DNA of 64,000 nucleotides from Novipirellula caenicola. GTDB lineage: Bacteria; Planctomycetota; Planctomycetia; Pirellulales; Pirellulaceae. The notes below the pieces were generated by a model. The model saw nothing but the letters and a program-made list of their open reading frames with translations, did not search any database and was not told where the DNA came from. Below are positions 31,501 to 46,500 of this stretch, piece by piece. The stretch is taken from positions 744,001-808,000 of the forward strand of contig NZ_BAABRO010000002.1 of assembly GCF_039545035.1 (NCBI RefSeq), written 5' to 3'. Each line of letters starts with the position of its first letter. The stretch's first letter is position 1. The translations under genes and the position numbers were made by a program.

Positions 31501-34500
31501 CACCATCCTCGGGGACTTCGATAACGGGTCGGCTGATTTCGAACTCGGGTCGGTCATTGACCGGGTTCAAATTCAACCGCACTTGATTGATCGAAGTCAA
31601 TCGATCCGGCACCAACGCTCCTGCGGCGAGCGAGTAGGTTTCGTTACCGGTACCACTCTTGTCACGCACGGTGTAGGTGAACGTATCGGCGGCGCCGATC
31701 ACGTTATTGAAATTGGTCGGCGGGATATAGTTCACGCCGATCAGCACGCCGCCGCTAAACACGCTGGTCAATTGACCGCCCAAGTCGGTGGTTTCAGGGA
31801 AATCGAACAGCTCGAGCGTTTGCGATCCGCCGGGCAGTGCAGCGATTTCATTGCTCGGTCCGGGAGTAAAGACATCCAACAATCCGATTTGGCTGTAACC
31901 CGAAGTTGCCGACGGGCGGTTGATCGGAATGAAGAACGGCTGTGACGTGTCGCCGAGTGCTTGCGTATTGTCTTCACGCAGCGTGTACGTGATCGTGCCG
32001 TCCCCGGCGACCGCATACGCTTGGTCGATGATCGGGTTGGCTCCTGCCGGCACGACTTGGTCGCTGGTACCGAGCACGCTGGTGTTCAATCGCGGAGCAT
32101 CGTTAACCGGACGCACGTTCAAGACAAAGGTTTTGTCGGTCGATCGTGGATCGTTAAACGATGGGTTGTTCGGTTCCGCATCGGTTGCTCGAACAACGTA
32201 GGTTGCCGTGCCGAATTGGTCGGGCGCGGGGAACACTTCCAAGCTGCCATCGGCCAACACGCGAGGGCTTTGCAACATCAATCCCGCCGGAACGGTTGAA
32301 AGCGAATCAACAATCGTGAACGTCAGCGTTTGCACGTCGATTTCGTCGAGTGCCGTCGCAGGACCGGCCGCTTGGTTGAACACAAACGCAGGCACGGTGG
32401 TCGAGAGCGAATCATCACGCTCGAGAATGTCGACCACAGGGAGGTTTTGGAAAACCGGCGGATCGTTGGTCTCGGTGACCGTCAACGTCACCGTCGCCGG
32501 TGTTGTCGAACGAACATCGGTTAGGTCGCGATCAGGGATAGCCCCGCCGAACACGGTCGCTCCGTCATCGGCGATCGTAAAGGTGAAGGTGTCGTTGGGA
32601 TCAAACGGAGCACGTTCGTTGTAATCGACTGGCGGTTGGTAGGTACCGTCGACGAATGCACCGTTCGCGAAATTGAACGTCAAAACCCCACCAATGCTGG
32701 TCGTCAGCGACAATTGGCCACTTCCGCCCGGCAAGCTGTCCACATCAACGGTGTTCGAATTGGAGCTGAACGCGACCACGCGAAGTGCTTGGTTTGTCTC
32801 GTTGTACGGAGCCGGCAACGAGGCCGCAAAACTGCCGCCGACGCTCGGCTGTTCACCGACCGTGCCGTTGATCAGATTGTCGGCGGTGAATGTCAACACA
32901 GCCGGAGCAGCAGGCTCGGCGACTTCGTCCAAAGTCAACGACCGGTCAAATGCCACAGGGGCATCATTGACAGGCTCGAGGAAAATCGTCGAGGTCACGG
33001 TGGACGTCAACGGAGCACTGGTTCGCGTTCCATCGACCGCTTCGTCAACACCTTGGTCAATCACCGTGTAGGTGAACAACACCTCGCCATAAACATCCGC
33101 TGTCGGAGTGAACAACAAGTCACCGCCGGCGCTGATCGTCAGCGTTCCCAAGCTCGGGTCCACCAAGCCGACGGGGCCAACCAAACTGATCACACCATCG
33201 TTACCACGAATGGCTTGGTTTTCGTCCGCGGCATCCTGTGGGCCTCGCAAGTCATTTTCCAACAAGAATTCAGCCGGAATTACCAACGATTGATCTTCGG
33301 TTGGTACCGGAGCGGTCAAACCACGCGTGGTGTAGTAGTCGACGAACGCAGGGTTGTCGATCGATACGGAGTCAGTCGCCAAGAACGGTGCGTCGTTCTG
33401 TGGCGTGACCCGAATCGAAGCGGTTGCCACCGTGGTCAGTGGATTAGGAAAGGCGGGATCAATCGATCCGTCGGGCAATACCAGGACGCCGTCATCCTCG
33501 ACCGTGAACAGGAACTCGTCCAACCGGAACTCGCCGGGATTCGGAGGTAGGTTGTCACTGTTGAAGTTCAATTTCGGCGTGTATTGGACCTCGATGAGTG
33601 ATCCATCGACGTCAAACGTCGCGGTCAACGTTCCGCCTTCGACAGTAATCGCCGTGGTCGATGCGTTGGATTGGTCGATCGTGGTTCCGGTGGCAAGATC
33701 GCCTCCGGTAATCGAAATCACTCTCAGCGTTTGATTGGATTCATCAAACGGAGCTTGTGGGATCGCCGGATTTTCATGCCCCGCTGCACCGACAAGCAAT
33801 TCTGCTGCGGTGATGATCAACGTGTTGTCTTCGGTCGTCACGAACGATTGATCCATCGCCGCCGGCGGATCATTGACCGGAGCAATGTTGATTGTCACTG
33901 TCGCGAACGTCGACACGTTGGTCGCATGTTGGCTGATGTTCTCTTGCGTGCTCAACCGATAGGTGAAGGTGTCTTCACCATAAAAATCCTCGTTAGGCGT
34001 GTAACGGAATTCGCCGGTAAAGCGGTCGACGATCTCGATTGTTCCATTTTGTGGCAACGCCCCAAGGAAATAGCGAACCGGGAACAATTGGCCGGACAAA
34101 CCGGTATCGTTGTCAAACAGTGTCCCCTGTGCTCCACCGGCCAACACGTCAAGCACGGTATCCTCAACCGCGTTGAACGTATCGTCGATCGGGGTAGGCA
34201 GGGCAATGCTACGCACCGAGATTGGATAATCTTCGACCTCTCCGCCGACGGCCACTCCGGTTGGGCCGAGGTTTCCTTCGGCACTGATGCGGAATCGCAT
34301 CCACGTTTCGCCATCAAAGGCCGCCGCATACGCTGCGGAATCGCCTGGAATCGTCAGCAAGTTGCCGCCTTCGATCACCGGGGTGCCGGCGAAAATCTGT
34401 TCATTCGTCTCGAAGGTGCCATTTTGGTTGAAGTCGATCCATGCGTCCAGCAGTCCGCTGCCGATGACCTCGACATACACGTTGGTGCCTGCGGGATCCA

Positions 34501-37500
34501 GCGGATTGATGTAACCAAGCGTTTCATCTGCGGTAACCGCACCGGGACCTGCCCCCGGAATGGTAAAGACGCGAACGGCCGAGCCGTTGGGGGCCGTATA
34601 GATCCCCGTCGCAACGCCGTCTTCGTCGTCAATAGCGGTAATCGTCAACGTAGCGGATTGGCTGCTGTCGAGCGCGACCACGACGGAATCGCCCGATGCG
34701 GCGACGCGAGTCAGAATCGCGTTTAACAATTTGCCCACGACTTCGTCGACGGTATCGGTCACATCAAACGCGACCGCAACATTGTTGGAACTTGGTACGA
34801 GCGAACCGGTGATCAACTCGAGCTTCGTGACGACGCCATCGATGTCGATCGTCAGCACTTCGCCACCGGTTGGAACCGCATTGAGCGTTACACTTTGGGT
34901 CGCATTGGCAGCCGAACCGGTAATCGTAAATACCGAACTCGATGAAGTGACCGACACCGATACCAAATCGTCATCGGACGCCGGTGACGGATTGCCGTTG
35001 ATGTCGACGTCGACGTATTGGCCGAGTCGAGGCTGACGATCGTTATTGAGCGTGTGCCGGGCTCCCGAGTCGCTCAATAGCGTTCCGTAGGACACCGGTG
35101 CATCGCCATAGTCCAACTTGACGTCCGGCATCAAAATGGTGAAGCGAGTCTCGCCGGTCGCCCGATTCGGTTGCAACGGATTGCCCGCCAAGTCCGAGAT
35201 TGCTCGGATCGTGGTGCCGTCGCTCTGCAACGCATCCTCATTGTTCAAAATGATTTGGTAGGTCGCATCAGGCCGCCAAATACCACTGATTGGCGTCAAC
35301 CGCAACGTGCGAGTTGCCGTGTTGTAGCCGATCGTGTAATCGATTCCTGGAAGCAACTCGATTCCATTTTCAATCAAACGGATCTGATCCGAACTGATCG
35401 TCGACGCATCAGGACCAATTCCCGAGCCTTCGGTGATCAGAATTTCAAAGAACTCGTAAACCCCGCGGGTCAACTGCAAGAACGTCTGACTCGGGTCGAC
35501 ATCGATATTCTCTGCATCGTTGTCATTGGGCGAGATCAGCTGTGCCTTGGGTCCGGTTGTATCGGAGCGATCAAGTGCACCGCGATCGATATCAACGTTG
35601 TTACCTTGTCCAGTGCTGGTCGAACTATTCTTGCGAATCTGTCCCGCCAAGTCACGTTCGGTCACCACGATCGGACTCTGCGAGATCCCCACCGAATTCT
35701 TCACCGAAACGATCGAAGGCCGATCCACTTGGCTTTCGATACTGCTATCGATCAAGGGGCTGCCGGCGGCCGGGTAGAAGTTCGGGCTGCCCGCCGCCAA
35801 ATCAAACACGCCCACGTTGGGATTGACAAACAACGGTCCTGGCGGATTGACGATCGCTTCGGTACCCGTTCCGATTCCGATCGTTGGCGCGCCGTTACCT
35901 TGGTACAGCGTTCCTCGCACCACCGTCGGCCCAGCATTTTGGGCGAACAGACCGATCGCGTTGCCAACCAAAACATTGTTTAGCAGCGTCGGCGCGGCAC
36001 CATTACGAACTTCAATCCCCAAGAAGGAATTGACGATGGTGTTGTTGACGACACGCGAGAACGCCGAAGGTGCGCCCGAGGACGTATCGCCCGCTAACAA
36101 GATCCCGTTGTTGTTATTGATCAACAGATTGTTCTGGACGATCGCGCCGGGAATCAGTTGCTCGCTGTTGAGCGTCGGGAAATGCTGAACCGCTCCTGGT
36201 TTAGGACGATCGCCTTCACTTGGCACCTTGTTACCAGCCGCCGTATCGCCGGCCGATAGATTCAACGCCGTTCCCGACGAGAAACTGATCACGTTCGAAT
36301 CCACAATGAATTGACCTTGATCACGATGCCGATTTCGGTCGCCGTTGTCCTCACCGAGCACAACATCTTGGCCCGTGATGACTCCCAACAAATGAATCCG
36401 TCCGCTTTCGGGCGAGCTGAAATCACTGCTGCCAAGGTTGTTTGCCGCGGCATAGCCGTGGAACACGATCACCGGATCGGTACCATCGGCAAGCGTGCCG
36501 CTACTGGTTGTGACTTCGATACCGAGTGCCGCGCGAACGGATCCGCTGTTGATCGCGTTGCGAATGGTCTGGGCCACCTGGGCTGCGGTGTCCGAAACGC
36601 GATACTCAATGACCACATTGTCGGTATCCGCTGGGGTCGTCAGCGAAGGAATGGTGATATCGTTGAATTCGAACCGCAACGTTTCGAAGCCGTTCGAAAT
36701 GGTAAAGGTATCACCATCGATGATGTCGCTACCGCTGCTTTGCACAATCACATTCAAACCGTCGGCAAGACGCTGATTCACATCGAATCGAGTGTCTTTG
36801 CCAATATTGTTAGGGCCCAGGTACTCTTGTCCCAAGCGAATTTCTAGCTGATACGCCCCTGCGGTGATCTCTTGTTGAACCGGACCAACGATCCCGGTAA
36901 TCGGGTTGTAGTATCGAGCTTCAAAGTAAGGATTGTCCGCCAACGCGGTGCCTTGCGTGCCGCCGGTAAAGCTTTCGCCACGTTCGGCCAATCCGATCAC
37001 AATATCGTCGATGTAAACACCGTGTGCCCCGCCAAGGCCACGCGAGCGTTCACCGGCTCGCAATAGTCCCGAGACGCTGCGGCTGCCGCTGTAGACACCG
37101 TAGTCAGAACCAGGCAGATTGGATCCACCAGCGTTTTCTCCGTTGATCAGCGTCAACGGAGTAAAGCTGTTCGTCGAAGCAACCGGCTTTCCATCGACCG
37201 AAACATGCAAGCTATAAGTGTCGCCGGTTGAAACCGTAGCACCAGCGATCCCATTGGGCGGATTATCAAACGAGAAAAACTCTGAGACACCGATCACGTA
37301 GGTGCCGGGCTGGGTGAAGGTATACGTGATGTACGGATCGAGCGAGCTATTGCTTCCCGGATCATTCCCAGCATCATCATTTGCGGCAAGCAGATTACCC
37401 GACGAATCATAGAGGAACAATTGGAAGTCATCGCTTGAGCTATCGATGTCAAACGTCGCCGTCGTACCAGGGTTGTCGACGGTAAACGAGAAATAGTCGT

Positions 37501-40500
37501 ACGTTCCATCGCCGACGCCGTTCACGGTGACGTGAGGTCGAGCCAGGCTGTTGGCGATGCTGGTATTAAGCGACAGACTCCAAGATTCTCCGTCTAGATT
37601 TTGCGCCGTCCCGAGCGTGTCGTTTCCAGGCAGCGAAATGATTCCTTGGCCGCTTGCTTGACTAATGGCCAAGTCGTACAGACGAACCGCGTTGGTGGTG
37701 CCCACGACGGGGAACGCTGCAAGACTTGGCAGAGCATCGAGATAATGGATCTCGTTGGCCAACGAGAATTGGATCGCGTCCCGCACTTGGACGGGAGTCA
37801 TCGAAATATCAACATCAATAGCAACCGCACCCGTGCCAACGCCAGGCGTGCTTTCGATCAGCGATTCCAATCCATCAAACGTATAGGTTCCCGATTGAGT
37901 TTCACTCGTGAAATTCACCCAAGCCGGTTTGTTGGCACTGGTGACCGCGGTCGTCGCCGGATCGCCATCCAGTGCGATGAACTGGGCCACTTTTTGCGCC
38001 ACGTCGGTCGCGGTATCCAGCGGCGAAACGCTGATTTGACCGAGGCCGGCGATGCCAGGCACCAATTCAACAATCGTGCTGCCATCGGGTCGCTGCAGCG
38101 TCAAAGGCGCGGTGACCTGGCTGCCCGCAGGCATCTGGACCACCAAACCAAGATCAAATTCGAACGATTTGCTCAGCGTTGGCAACGCGTCGCCCTGATT
38201 GGTCACAAGCCGATCAGGCATCTCGCCCGAAACGATTAGAGTTTGTCCGTCGGTCAATTTATAGCCAGCGATCGCTTGAATCTCGCTTTGGTCCGGCCGC
38301 GCCTCTCCGGCGGTTGAAAACTCAAAGCGGATCTTCACATCTTGTTGACCCGCCCAAGGACCAAGGTCGATGCGTGCTTGGCGGAAGACGTCGTCGTCAA
38401 ACAATTCTTGCACGAATCGTTGTTCAAAGACGTTGGTATACCCATTGCTGCCAACCGGGTCGTATTCGTGTTCGGGACCGCGAATATCGTCCCAGACGCG
38501 GTTGTTGATCGAATCATCAAAGTTATTCGTTGCAACCAGTTGCCACTCACCGTCGTCACCGGCCACCATCACACGCAGCGAATCACGCATGACGTCATCA
38601 AGACCAGCGTCACTGTTGGTCGTGACATTGTCGTCCGCGTTGGTGTTCTCGGTGTCAAGCAAGTAGGTGAAGTACAACATCGGCAGATCATTCGCGGAGA
38701 ATCCGGAAAGATCGAGCGAGTTACTCTGCACGCTACCGTGGGCACCGCCCAGGAAGTTGTATCCCGAGAAACCTTGAAGATCGTCGGCATCCAAATCGTT
38801 GTTGCCGTCCGAGTTGTCACTCACTCGGCCGTCGCCATCCAAATCAAGGTGCGACAGATGATTGAAATCATCGCTCAAGTCATCGAACCCGAATCGAATG
38901 GATCCGCCACCGATCAGACCGGCACGGTCATCAAGCGCGTTCACGCCATGTCCAGGCTCACTTCGTAGCGTGTCGCTCAGATGCCACAGCGTCGAATCGA
39001 GCGAACTAAAGAACAAACCAGCAAACTCGCCAGAGGTCGCCGTGTTGTCAACCAAAATACTGTCGGCACCAAATTCAAAGATCGGTTGTGCCGTGCGGGT
39101 CGTCAAATCGAATGCGTAGTAACGCAGAGGCGTCGAGGAATTGACCGGCGTTCCAGGCGTTGTCGCGCGTCCGACACCGAAGTAAAGATTCGAAATTCCG
39201 ATCGTGTCGTTGATGTCGCGGAAATTCTCGGGTCCCACACTGACGCGTTCGAGCACCAATTTATTACCGTTCGAATCGGTAATGAAATCGACGCCGGCTA
39301 CGTAATCGACACCTTCGTGCGCTCCCGGTACATCGGCGGCGGTCGGATCGACGATCAGTGTCGCAAACCCGCGGATGTCCCCGCTGGCGTAGGTGGTGTT
39401 GCTGTTTTCGCTGAAGCTAGCTCGCCACACAGCCCCGGTGTCGGTAAAGGCATATAAAAATTGGCCACCATTGATGTCGGTTACCAAATCGGTGACGTTG
39501 CCGGTGGGCAACAACGTGTTGGGCGAGATCGTTGGGATCTGAATTTGGGCGACGATATTGGTACCGGCCCAAGGCGTTTCCGCGGGGAAATTGAAGTTGT
39601 TGTAGTTGTTCTGGATCCGTGGATCCAGCGGGTTGGCCGATTCGAAGCCACCCGTCATATCGCGACCCGCACGACTGATCGCCGTTCCATCATTGGGGTC
39701 GAGTCGATAAATCAGGTTGTTAGCATCCAGATTCGGTTCCGCCGCCCCGATCGTATCATTGGTTCCATTCGTGCCGACATTGGTTCCGGTAAAGGTGCCA
39801 CGATTGGCGAGTCCATATAGGAACCGAGCCTCCGTCGTGCCGCTGCTGTAATAAGCCAGACTATCAAACACCATCCCTTCGTTGTCGCGATTGTTGACCG
39901 CGACCGGCGGATTTGCGTTGTTAAGCGCCCATTCGTAAGTTTCGATTCCGGTCGCCCCAATCGCCGTAAAGACGCCCTCGGCGTCAACGCTATAGGTGGT
40001 CGACGTATTGCCATCGTTTCGGGTTGCGTTGCCTTCGTTGCGGATGGCGATGATGTCGCCACGAGCCGATTGGGCCACGGCGCCAATGGGAACCGAAGTC
40101 GCCTCTTCGATAATTGCATCGTGACGTCCGGTGAATGGATTGTAAATCGACAACCGCGAGGCGGCGTTTGCATTGACATTCTCGCGAATCGCCAGAAGTG
40201 GAATGTCACCGAATTGCCATGGCAGGATGTTGCTGCCGTCATCTTCGAATCCAACTTGCAACGAAACAGTCTCTTGATCGAAACGCGGCTGAACCGGCGT
40301 TCCTTCGTTTGCGCTGTTGTTGGTGGTCGGAGCGTAATCAAAGCGATCGTCGATGATCAGCACGGTCGGATCGAGCGGTTCGAGCCGAGCATTGGTATTG
40401 ACGGGATTGATCTGAGTGAACTGCGTCATATCCGCAGGCATTTGGCCTGTCGTCCCGACGATCACTTGATAATCGCCATCGGGGTTCAATTCCAACGGCC

Positions 40501-43500
40501 CGATGTAGGCGTCGCGCGTGCCCTGAGAGCCACGCGACAAATCGGCCTCGGTCGTCGGTTGCCCCGGCACGATCGGAGTGATCTGGTCGTCCAAGATGTT
40601 CGAGTTGGTTCCGATCGCAATCAGGTTGTTACCGTCGAACAAATACAAATTCGTATCGGGTCGGGTCAAACCATCGGCCCAATCGATATCAAACACCGTG
40701 GAAACCTTGTTCGGCGTCGGATCGAGTCCTTGCAACGAGTCACGATCGACGGTGAAGGTATAAACATCGACAGTGTTATCGGCGACCCCGGCGATCGAGA
40801 TGGCGCCGCGATCGGTATTGCTAAGGCTTCCTAGGTCAATCGTGCCGCCTGGATTGAACAGCTCGCCAGCCAATGGCGAGTGAGCGGGCAACCCAATTGC
40901 AACAATCGCATCGGTGGCGTAGCGAAGATCGGCATAACGAACCACGCTGCCGGGGAACTCGTCGGTTTCGCTCAGTCGAATTTGGAATTGATATCCACCT
41001 TGGGTTGTACCGCCGGTCAATAGACTTGCATTGATTCCGTTAAGCGTCGTCAGGTCTGCTGCAGGGTTACTGCTGCGAATTCGCACATAGAACGTATTCC
41101 GCGTTCCCGTGGTACCCGGCAACACGACTCGCATCCCTGAATCGCCGTCATTTTGGCTGTACAGATCGCGATACTCGCCGGTCACATTGAGCTGCGCGTC
41201 ATGGTCCAACTGCATCGGCAACGCGTAGCCGTCCCGCACCAGCGAGCTATTCACATAGGTCAATTGACCGTTTTGAGATTCGAACCGCGAATTTTGGCTC
41301 AATGCCAACACACGCCCTTGGCCATCGAGCAATTCGAGGACCGTGTCGAGCTGAGCGTCGGTGCGATCGACGTCGAACCAAACCATCGTACCTGCGGTGC
41401 CTTCGAAGCTATACAAGTCCTGGTCACGGGGGGCCGCGATAGCGCCGTGCACTTCGAAACCAAGGCGGATATTTTCGTCGCCCGACTTTTCATCGGTAGC
41501 CAACGTTCCGAGTTCTTGGTGTTGTCCGATATTGGCGTTCAAGTCGCCGACACCGCCAATCAGACCTTCACGCTCAGTCGCCACTGCGACGTTTCGATCG
41601 TGGCTGTAGGGATCAAATTTCAATCCTTGCCAATCGCCAGGACTGGCAGATCCCACGCCGCGGATTGTATCGGTTTGCACCGCACCACTTGGGGTGAAAC
41701 CGGCACCGACCGTATCATCGTTGATGCTTGTCATCACGACCGGGAAACCGGGTTGGCCGAGCACCATCAAGCGACCACCGATGCGATCGTCAATATCAAG
41801 GGATCGCCCGGTCGCCAAAATCTCGGCGCCGTCCACTTTGACGACCAACGACTCGGTCGAACTACTCTCGAGTCGCATCCCGCCATAGGTATGCAGATCG
41901 GGAATTTCGATATCGCTGTCCAGGACATGAACGATGTCGGTGTCATCCCAGACGACTTCGGTGGTTAACACTTCACCGCGAATCACCATCCCGTTGATTT
42001 CGTTGTTTTCCAACTGGTTGCCACGAACGACGGGCCCCTGGTTGGCCGGCGGGATCGAGTACAGGTCAATCGAACCGGTTTGACGCCCACGGTCTCTGTT
42101 GAGTTCGGAATTCAATGAATTGACGTTGATATCGATCACCGCGCCGTTGTTGTCGACAAACGTGTTGCCAACCAAAGTCGGCTGCGCTGCGGTGACATGA
42201 ATCGTGGCCGCTGAGTTGGGTGCGAACGCATTCCGAGCCCCAATTTGCGAGCCGCCGGTCCCATCCTCATTCTGCTCAAACACACTGTTGGCAATACGGG
42301 TTTCGGCTTGATGTATTTGAATCGGGTTGAACGCCGCTGTTCCGCCGCCGACTCCGGTGATCCCGCCTGCGAATGCAACCAACGCGTGATCCAAACTCAA
42401 CCGACTTGTTGGCGAAGCGTAGATGCCTGCCCACTGGCCGGCACTGCCGGTACCGAAGTCGTCACCATTGGTATCGAAAGTACCGCCTGCACCGTAGCGA
42501 TCGTCCGCACGCGAGGTAAAGATGACCTCGTTCCCCTCGTTGCCTTCGGCCAACAAGGTCGTACCGAAACCGAGTTCAATTCGCGCGCCTTGGTTCTTGA
42601 TGATCATGCCTGGATCGATCACCAAGCTAGCGTCCAAGCGGCCTTGACGCACCGTCGCGATACTGACGTCCAAGGACGGCGCGGCAGCGGCCGGGGTGGC
42701 CAGGGTATCGATGTAATCGCGTGAGGATTTATCCAGCTGGGCGACCTTTAGGAATGGGCCACCGTTGTAACTGCGGTACAGGATTCGACCGACATAATTG
42801 CCCGTCGCCGCGGGAATGTTGGACAGTTTGACGGCACTGCCGGATGCCACGCTCGTTACCGATTGGGCAAGCGAACCTGGACTTTCAAATCCGTAGGCAT
42901 CGATAAAGGTATAGCTGTACTGATAATTCCCAGCGGGCAACGCACCGGCGCCAGGCTGTTTGGCCAAGCCGATGATCGGGCTCGGACGGGTCGATTCTTC
43001 GAACAATCCGCCAGGCGATCCATCGAGCAGCAAGTTTTCGCCTAACACGTGAACGATATCGGTATCGTCAAAGCGAGCCGGAACGACCAATTGCTCAAGC
43101 GACCCGCCGGTGGGTGTATCGATACGAACGAATAGCCCGTTGGTCGCATTTTCGGTGATCAAGTTGCCATGGATGCTTGGACCGACACGAACGTAGTCAG
43201 TTGCAAATCCGGCTCCGGAAATCGATTGTTTTTGGAACCGCGGCTCGGTGAAGGTCGTGATCGCAAAGGTGTTTGGATCCGCCGAAATGGCTCGCGAATT
43301 TTGCTCGATCACGTTGTAGGAAATCTCGGCGCGAGCTTCCGACAAATGGATTGGATCGATCACTCGATTGATCGTTGAAACCTCGCCACCGCCAAACGTG
43401 AACTGAGCGTGATTGATGTAGTTGTCAAAAATGCCTTGCCGTTCGGCATCGCTACGACCTTGCAGGCGGTCGACGTCGTTGCGGATTTCGATCCCGCCCC

Positions 43501-46500
43501 AGTTCCCCGACGCAGGTTGCACCGTCAAAAGCGGATTGCTGTTAACGCCCAAACTGCGGTCGTTGTAGCTGGTGAAGTAGACGGGCAGATCAGGTTTACC
43601 CTGAACTTGGATTGAACTTTGGCTGCGATCGACGCCGTCGTCATCACTGCCAATCGAAATTCGGCTGTCCAAGAATTTCATCACCACCCCAGCATCGATC
43701 ACGAGCTGGATTCCGCCGGGCAGTACGAGATTGCGGCCATCGTCAAGCGTTTGACTTAACGCATCAATGGCTCCAATTTCGTACGCCACATTGTCAAGCG
43801 GCGTGCTGATGTCTGCATCGGCACCTCCATTGGGCAGCAAACGCACGACGACATCTTTGGCACCGCCGTCAACCAACGCTTTGGCGGCGGCAAGCGCGTC
43901 GGGAATGTTGTCGAACGGGTTCGTTTGCGAACCGAGCAATCCGCTTCCTGCGCCGGACGATTTATTGACATAGACCGTGTTGGCTCCAGACGGTTTGAAC
44001 CAGAAGTCATAATTGCCACCGGCGACACCATCGCGATCGCCATCCAATTCACTGCCGCCCGCATCGGTGATCGCCAGCCCGACATCGGAACTGAAATCAA
44101 CGCGTAATTCATACTTACCCTCGCTCACACCGCCAGCCGATGAGACGCCTGAATTGGGGTCATAGTCGTCATTGCCCTCGGCGGCGACACCAACAAAGTA
44201 GGTCCCCGGAGTGACGGCGAATTCCACAAACGAATCGCTGCCGAAGTAATCTTCGTTGCTAGAGATCAATTCAAGATTTGACCCCACTTGTCGGAATAGC
44301 GACAAACGAGTGTCCAAGGTGCTGGAATCGGACAAACGCTGAGCAAACGTTTGCGCCTTCAGTACGCCCGTCTCGGTGACATTGACGCGGTACAGATCGA
44401 CATCGAGCGATTCCTGTTGATGCAGGTACAACCCATGGACTAGATCGTTGTCGCCTGGGAATGCCCATTCCGGAATGAACGGACCGGAGCGATCGGTATC
44501 GGGGTACTCGTTTTCGGCCCCCTGAATCGTTCCCGGCGGCAAATCGTAAGTGTGCCCCAGACCGATGGCGTGGCCAACTTCGTGCAAGGCCGTTTCAAAG
44601 AACGATCCGCCAAAGCGATTGGATGCTTGGTTTTGAAAATCAAGCGAGTCCATCGTGACGCGTCCCGGACCGCCCAGACCCAACACGCCACCAACCCCGC
44701 TGGTGATCGTAGGATCCGCCGTGCTGAGGTCGCCGACGATCAAGGCCAACCCGGTTGCTTCGGTTTCATAGAAGTCGATTCCTAACATCGACTCATACAA
44801 TTCCAACACTTCGCGGAATCGCTCTTCCTGGTCCGGAGTGATATCCGTGAACAACGCCCTGCCGCTACTGCTGGTTCCGTAGGACGTGTTGTGCAAGAAC
44901 GTGTAGGGCATCGCCGAGATCGAGTTATCGAAATCGCGGAACCCAGGAAACAGATAATGGTCTTCGACTTCGATATCGCGGTGGCCTGGCTCTTGAATGC
45001 CGCCCGCATTATCGACCAATGGTGAAATGCCGCGAGCAGTTGTGTTGCGAATTTCTTGACCTACGACCACGGTCGACCAGCTTCCCGTCAACGCGGTCGG
45101 GATCGTATTCGCACCGGCAGCGGTCAACCCAGGATCGGTGGCGATGGTGTTGGCAACCGTATGCTCGGTCACGCTGATCGCGCTCAAATTGGTGCTGTCA
45201 CCGATTCGCAGCCGCAGGGTACTGCCGCCACTGACATTGGTGTCGAGGTTGTCGCCGAAGGTCAACGTGACTTTACGCTCAGCATCAACCTTGGTGACGC
45301 TGGCGACGGGAATCACGACATCGTCTTCGCTGGTGACGGTCCCTTGCGTATTGATCAGTTGGTAAAACGCAGGGTTATCGACGGTCGATCCACCCCGGAA
45401 CAAATCGAGGTCGTCAAAGTAGACGTCGATTTGATCAGGTCGCGAAACGCCGTTGTCGATTGGCTGTGGTACAACCGCGGTGACCTTGCCGCCCAATTCC
45501 AATTCGAATCCGATGACGTCTCGCATCTTGGTCGGATCACCAGGAACGGTTTGCGGATTGGTCGGCAAGAACAATGCGCCCGCGACACTGGTCAAATCGT
45601 TTGTAATCGACAGCTGGTAGAAACCATCTTTCAAATTCTCGGCGAACCGCAGCGTGACGTTGTGTCCATCGGACTCGACGCCTCGATAGCCAATCGGAAC
45701 CAATTCCGCATTCGCCTCGAAGTTCCCCGTCTCGCTGTAATAGACTTCGATCGCATCGAGCGTTGATGGATCGATCGAATCGATCCCGCCGAAGGTCAAC
45801 AACAATTCGGTCGGCGCGGTTTGACGAACGTTTGCGTTGGGTTGGTCCGAGGGATCGAGATCGAACAAATCGCTGCCATTAGGCGCGACCGCAATCAGCC
45901 GCGGATCCGACACATTGCTGGGGCTGACCGTCAGCGAATACAGCTGCGATTCGGTCACGTCATCGAGCGTGGGCCCATAGACCGAGCGGCCGAAAACGCC
46001 GATCTTGTAGGTTCCCGCTTCGCTCAACCGCACGCCCGAAATGAATTCCGGCCGTCCCAACAGTCCCGCATCCACGCTCTCGATCAGCAACCCATCGGGT
46101 CCATACAACTCGAATCGCAGATCGCTCAACTGCGTGGAATCAAACGGACGAATCGTCCCTCCGTCGGGACCGATATTGTAAACTTGCCCATCGGGGGCAA
46201 GGATGACGGTGACGACGGAATCAGCCGCCGCGTCAAAGCTGTACCAATCGACATCGCTGTCTCGGTCCAACGAAACGTCATTGACCCGAAGCGCCGTCGT
46301 GTCAACGACACCGATGTCAATCGCGTTGGCGGCAACGTCATTATCGTCGAATCGATCGCCATACAAACTTTGGACCGCGAGAATATCGTCATGCTGCGCC
46401 CCGCGGAAACGGGTGCTCACAAACGGTTCCATCAACTTCGTCTGCTCGACGGGTTGAACGTGCCCAAGCCCCAAACCGTGACCGATCTCGTGCATCAGCA

